Part shown: positions 4,746-6,836 of the stretch, piece by piece | Numbering within the stretch: position 1 is the first letter of the stretch | Layout of the letters: the number at the start of each line of letters is the position of its first letter | Source of the DNA: Holosporaceae bacterium | GTDB lineage: Bacteria; Pseudomonadota; Alphaproteobacteria; UBA3830 | Direction of reading: 5' to 3' | DNA: 6,836 nt | Assembly (NCBI GenBank): GCA_031262635.1 | Contig: JAISHN010000044.1 | Location: 1 to 6,836 of the forward strand | Notes under the pieces: model-generated | Databases searched by the model: none | Seen by the model: the letters and a program-made list of their open reading frames with translations, nothing else | What the model was told of the DNA's origin: nothing | Program-made: the position numbers and the translations under genes

Positions 4746-5249
4746 ATGAAAAAAGCGATGCTTTTAGCGGCGGCTTTGAGCGCGTTTAACGCGTCGGCTA
4801 CGGAATTGGACGCCGCGCTGGCCGCGATGAGCGGAACATGCGCAAATATTCAGTTGGCTAGCGCGACTCCTAGCGTTCATCGATTGGATCAGGTCATAGG
4901 CGGGATTCAGCCTCAAGTTTCAACATTTTTAGACGCCGAATCGCCGATAAGCGCCGCCGCGTCTCTAGAGGATATAAAAACATGCATGACCAGCTGGCTG
5001 ACAGATCTAGGATATGAGAAAGAATTAGCGATTCTTCCGACGGCTTTTTCGAAATTGCAACGGCATCAGGCCTTGGTTCCAATTTTTAGACAGATTTACA
5101 CGTACTTAAGCAACGATCCTGGCGCTATGACGGAATTTGCCCTAAGTTTCGCGGACAATATCGCGACCAACGGCGGATGCTTCCAAGGATACAGAAACAG
5201 GATGATCCTATCTTTGTTCGCGTTTCTTGAATTTTCTGGGCGGATTTGA
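4746..5249 (+). CDS. putative secreted protein with C-terminal GCxxGYxxR motif
   Basis: A 167-aa protein I do not recognise. Residues 1-18 are a classic Sec signal peptide: 'MKKAMLLAAALSAFNASA', with a likely cleavage after ASA-18 before 'TELDAAL'. The mature part is predicted mostly helical, with three cysteines (C32, C80, C145). Near the C-terminus, 'NGGCFQGYRNR' (142-152) resembles 'GTGCNIGYVRR' in the protein at 5823; the common pattern is GC-x2-GY-x2-R, preceded in both by a helical stretch. The start is set by GGAGGAA 5 bases upstream. The gene stands alone, with its own AT-rich promoter region and a palindromic repeat cassette downstream. After the motif it ends within about 15 residues, so it could be the truncated form of a longer domain. 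Periplasmic or extracellular location is likely from the signal peptide. Confidence 0.7.
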   Translation: MKKAMLLAAALSAFNASATELDAALAAMSGTCANIQLASATPSVHRLDQVIGGIQPQVSTFLDAESPISAAASLEDIKTCMTSWLTDLGYEKELAILPTAFSKLQRHQALVPIFRQIYTYLSNDPGAMTEFALSFADNIATNGGCFQGYRNRMILSLFAFLEFSGRI

Positions 5250-5766
5250 GGGCTACGCCATTTTGTAAGAGCGAATGGATTAGAAAATTAGACCTTATAG
5301 GGGGCAATCCCTAGTTTATCTCTGCGTTGCCACAATCTGTAGGGGCGAATAATCATTCGCCCCTGTTAGGCTGCGACGCGAGTTTGACGCTAACGCCCCT
5401 CACGCCAACCCCTCACCCCGACCCTCTCCCGCAAGGGGAGAGGTAGAAGGTTTCTCTTTCTCGTCATCCTTGCGAGCGCAGCGAAGCGAGGATCTAGGTC
5501 GAGTAAAAATCTCGCTGGATCCTCAATTCTTCGCGCTGAGGATAACAAGCTGATAATTCAGAATTTTCTGCCGCCGGAGTCGGAATATGATTTTTAATCA
5601 ACTATTCAGGTTTCAGCAAAGTATATTGAAACTGCGGCAAACGTCTACAAAAACTAGCGTTATTCTTTTTATTAAATAAAAAAACAAGATTATTCTGTAT
5701 TTTCAGTATATTATTTGCTCATTTTAATCCATTATTTAAATTATTATATTAATTTCTAAAAAAACT
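5250..5766. other. gene-free spacer holding a repeat cassette and AT-rich DNA
   Basis: No coding region is supported here. From left to right it holds a short hairpin TAGGG (5298-5302) / CCCTA (5309-5313), the composite repeat cassette (5341-5546), and then AT-rich sequence. The AT-rich part includes the near-perfect palindrome TTTTTATT-A-AATAAAAA (5666-5682) and leads into the promoter of the next gene. No clear rho-independent terminator with a T-run is seen after the gene ending at 5249. Confidence 0.6.
5341..5546. repeat. composite palindromic repeat cassette, copy 1
   Basis: Three palindromic modules occur in a fixed order. Module 1 is AGGGGCGAAT (5341-5350) / ATTCGCCCCT (5355-5364), a perfect 10-bp stem with loop AATC. 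Module 2 is CCTCTCCC (5423-5430) / GGGAGAGG (5436-5443) with loop GCAAG. Module 3 (5463-5546) begins GTCATCCTTGCGAGCG, has AGCGAAGCGAGGATC, and ends with the partly inverted counterpart GGATCCTC ... GAGGATAAC. The same three modules recur in the same order at 6505-6701. Such REP-like sequences are common dispersed, non-coding repeats in bacterial genomes, usually after genes. Confidence 0.75.
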
Positions 5767-5795
5767 TTGTTTTTATGCATAATGAACGCTATATT
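5767..5795 (+). promoter_or_regulatory. promoter of the secreted protein gene at 5823
   Basis: TTGTTT (5767-5772), a 17-base spacer and TATATT (5790-5795) make a good sigma70-type promoter, with transcription expected near 5802. A ribosome-binding site, AGAGGA (5812-5817), lies 5 bases before the ATG. Confidence 0.5.
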
Positions 5796-5822
5796 ATATT
5801 TTAGTAATAAAAGAGGAAAAAT

Positions 5823-6401
5823 ATGCGGAAATTTATAATTATGCAAATAACAAGAAAAATATTGGTTGCGTTTGTTTTGTTTTTTGGCGGCGTAACGTTA
5901 GCTTTTAAAAGTCTAGGCGCACAGACGATATGCCGCCTTAGCGAAATACCTCAAGATACGGCTCAATTCCAAAAAAATCCACTTTATCCGAAGTTAGAGC
6001 CTTGCGATGGCGTGAGATTTATCGAACTCGGTGTCATAAATTTGTTAGCGACAATGATACCTGAATTGATGGCATCGGAAAACCTACTATCAGCGAGCCT
6101 AAAAATACTATCATCTTCTGTACCTAAAGAACACAAAGCATTAGCAACTGCATTGATTGTATATGCCGTTACTCCAAACAAAGAAGCTTCGCTACATGCG
6201 CTTTTGGGAACGGACGCGATGCGGGATGCTGCCTTAGACTCGCTGATAAATAAAGAGACCTCTGTGGAGTACGGACTAGATTCAACGGCATCGACAATAG
6301 AACAAGGAGCGTCGACATGGTTGCGTGGCACTGGCTGTAATATTGGTTACGTTAGAAGAGAAGGCAAAATAGTAAATTTTGGACTTCTTACGGATAAGTA
6401 G
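5823..6401 (+). CDS. putative secreted protein with C-terminal GCxxGYxxR motif
   Basis: A 192-aa protein I do not recognise. The N-terminus has basic residues (R2, K3, R11, K12), a hydrophobic core 'ILVAFVLFFGGVTLAF' (about 13-28) and a probable signal-peptidase site at 'SLGA|QTIC' (after about A33). The mature part is helical and has three cysteines (C37, C61, C172), the same number and rough spacing as the protein at 4746. Near the C-terminus 'GTGCNIGYVRR' (169-179) matches the GC-x2-GY-x2-R motif of that protein. The rest shows no obvious alignment, so common descent is a guess. AGAGGA 5 bases upstream supports the first ATG over the in-frame ATG at codon 7. Gene and promoter stand alone, and a second repeat cassette follows. 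Confidence 0.7.
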   Translation: MRKFIIMQITRKILVAFVLFFGGVTLAFKSLGAQTICRLSEIPQDTAQFQKNPLYPKLEPCDGVRFIELGVINLLATMIPELMASENLLSASLKILSSSVPKEHKALATALIVYAVTPNKEASLHALLGTDAMRDAALDSLINKETSVEYGLDSTASTIEQGASTWLRGTGCNIGYVRREGKIVNFGLLTDK

Positions 6402-6504
6402 AATAGTAACTCACGAGGAATTGATATATCCGCGGTTATTTTACATAGACGTTGTATATCGCATGGGTTCATTAGGATGACGGAAATACAACTTGCCGCG
6501 AATT

Positions 6505-6587
6505 GTAGGGACGAATAATATTCGCTCCTACGGAATCGACGCGCGGCGTTATCCTCCTCGCGCCAACTCTCTCTCGCAAGGAGAGAG
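6505..6587. repeat. composite palindromic repeat cassette, copy 2 (modules 1 and 2)
   Basis: Module 1 is GTAGGGACGAAT (6505-6516) / ATTCGCTCCTAC (6520-6531), a 12-bp stem with one G-T pair and one mismatch. Module 2 is CTCTCTC (6569-6575) / GAGAGAG (6581-6587) with loop GCAAG, the same loop as in copy 1. Order and spacing resemble copy 1 at 5341-5443. Module 3 follows directly as the element at 6601. Confidence 0.7.
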
Positions 6588-6600
6588 GGAGAAGGTTTCC

Positions 6601-6701
6601 CTCTATCTTGTCATCCTTGCGAGCATAGCGAAGCGAGGATCCAGAAAAACGCTGAAATTTTAATAGATCCTTGACAATAGGCCGAGGATGACAAGATAGA
6701 G
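6601..6701. repeat. 101-bp element with perfect 17-bp terminal inverted repeats
   Basis: CTCTATCTTGTCATCCT (6601-6617) is the exact reverse complement of AGGATGACAAGATAGAG (6685-6701). Inside lies TGCGAGCATAGCGAAGCGAGGATCC, here spanning 6618-6642, which matches module 3 of copy 1 except for small changes. The element cannot code for a protein. It could be a MITE-like element or a long hairpin REP unit. No target-site duplication is visible at its edges. Confidence 0.65.
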
Positions 6702-6779
6702 CAATTCCCCCTCTCCCCTTCCTCCACCCCGTAAAGGATGCTATGCTTATATGGATATATCATATGAGGCTATGTGGGC

Positions 6780-6836
6780 ATGAAGGATTTGATAAGCAGG
6801 TATTTTTCTGGAATTAATAATGTTACGATAAACAAT
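6780..6836 (+). CDS. possible start of a gene cut by the window edge
   Basis: ATG at 6780 opens a frame of 19 codons ('MKDLISRYFSGINNVTINN') that runs to the end of the window. GAGG (6766-6769) lies 10 bases upstream, somewhat far. The preceding frame ends '...CYAYMDISYEAMWA' with TGA at 6781-6783, overlapping this ATG by ATGA. The product is not recognised, and so short a frame may be chance. Confidence 0.25.
   Translation, partial: MKDLISRYFSGINNVTINN

Larger units (their letters stand above)
6402..6836. other. downstream spacer with repeats and little else
   Basis: After the stop at 6401 there is about 100 bases with no recognisable feature, then the second repeat cassette (6505-6587) and the inverted-repeat element (6601-6701). 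From 6702 a C-rich stretch (CCCCCTCTCCCC and following) leads to a possible gene start near the right edge. No terminator with a T-run was found. Confidence 0.6.

Noticed and set aside
4963..5249. NEL-type E3 ubiquitin ligase domain around C145 of the protein at 4746
   Set aside because: The NEL CxD motif is absent and the protein is too short for that domain; only a vague resemblance around the Cys was seen.
5984..6331. Minus-strand frame of 115 codons inside the secreted protein gene at 5823
   Set aside because: The plus-strand frame has a promoter, a ribosome-binding site and a signal peptide; the reverse frame has none of these.
5341..6701. CRISPR array from the recurring palindromes
   Set aside because: There are only two distant copies of a composite cassette, with no regular repeat-spacer pattern and no cas genes.

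Overview
The window looks like an accessory stretch of an alphaproteobacterial chromosome, probably from a host-associated, perhaps intracellular, bacterium. The lineage rests on two adjacent genes at the left edge (107-1004). They resemble genes 6 and 7 of alphaproteobacterial gene transfer agents and HK97-like prophages: a head-tail connector and a head-closure protein. The host-associated guess rests on several small secreted-looking proteins, two with eukaryote-style Myb/SANT repeats, on very AT-rich spacers, and on dispersed palindromic repeats. No rRNA, tRNA or taxonomic marker gene is present, so the organism is inferred.

Layout. 107-1004 (+): head-tail connector and head-closure genes, 1 nt apart, with no tail genes after them. 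1080-1967 (+): a two-gene unit, a 97-aa small secreted-type protein and a 197-aa two-repeat Myb protein, abutting in the same frame (TAG then ATG). 2058-2939 (+): a PD-(D/E)XK nuclease of the Rpn/PDDEXK transposase type with an extended -10 promoter, a rho-independent terminator, and a well-placed internal start that could give an 88-aa C-terminal product. 3008-3484 (-): a HIT-family nucleotide hydrolase, convergent with the nuclease. 3649-4488 (+): a second Myb protein with one canonical and two degenerate repeats and a Pro-rich tail. 4746-5249 and 5823-6401 (+): two unrecognised proteins with signal peptides and a shared C-terminal GCxxGYxxR motif. After each of these two lies a copy of a composite palindromic repeat cassette. 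The second copy ends in a 101-bp element with perfect 17-bp terminal inverted repeats. The right edge may cut the start of another gene.

The most notable signal is one N-terminal leader of about 20 residues (LFLxF..xDC[IM] core) on three otherwise different proteins (1080, 1374, 3649). Between the copies at 1080 and 3649 most DNA differences are synonymous, so the peptide seems to be conserved by selection. Behind it sit R2R3-like Myb DNA-binding repeats, and one keeps the base-contacting Asn/Asn/Ser of eukaryotic Myb R3. The reading favoured here is a family of exported, possibly host-nucleus-directed DNA-binding proteins. Export and host targeting are inference; the shared leader and the Myb repeats are seen directly.
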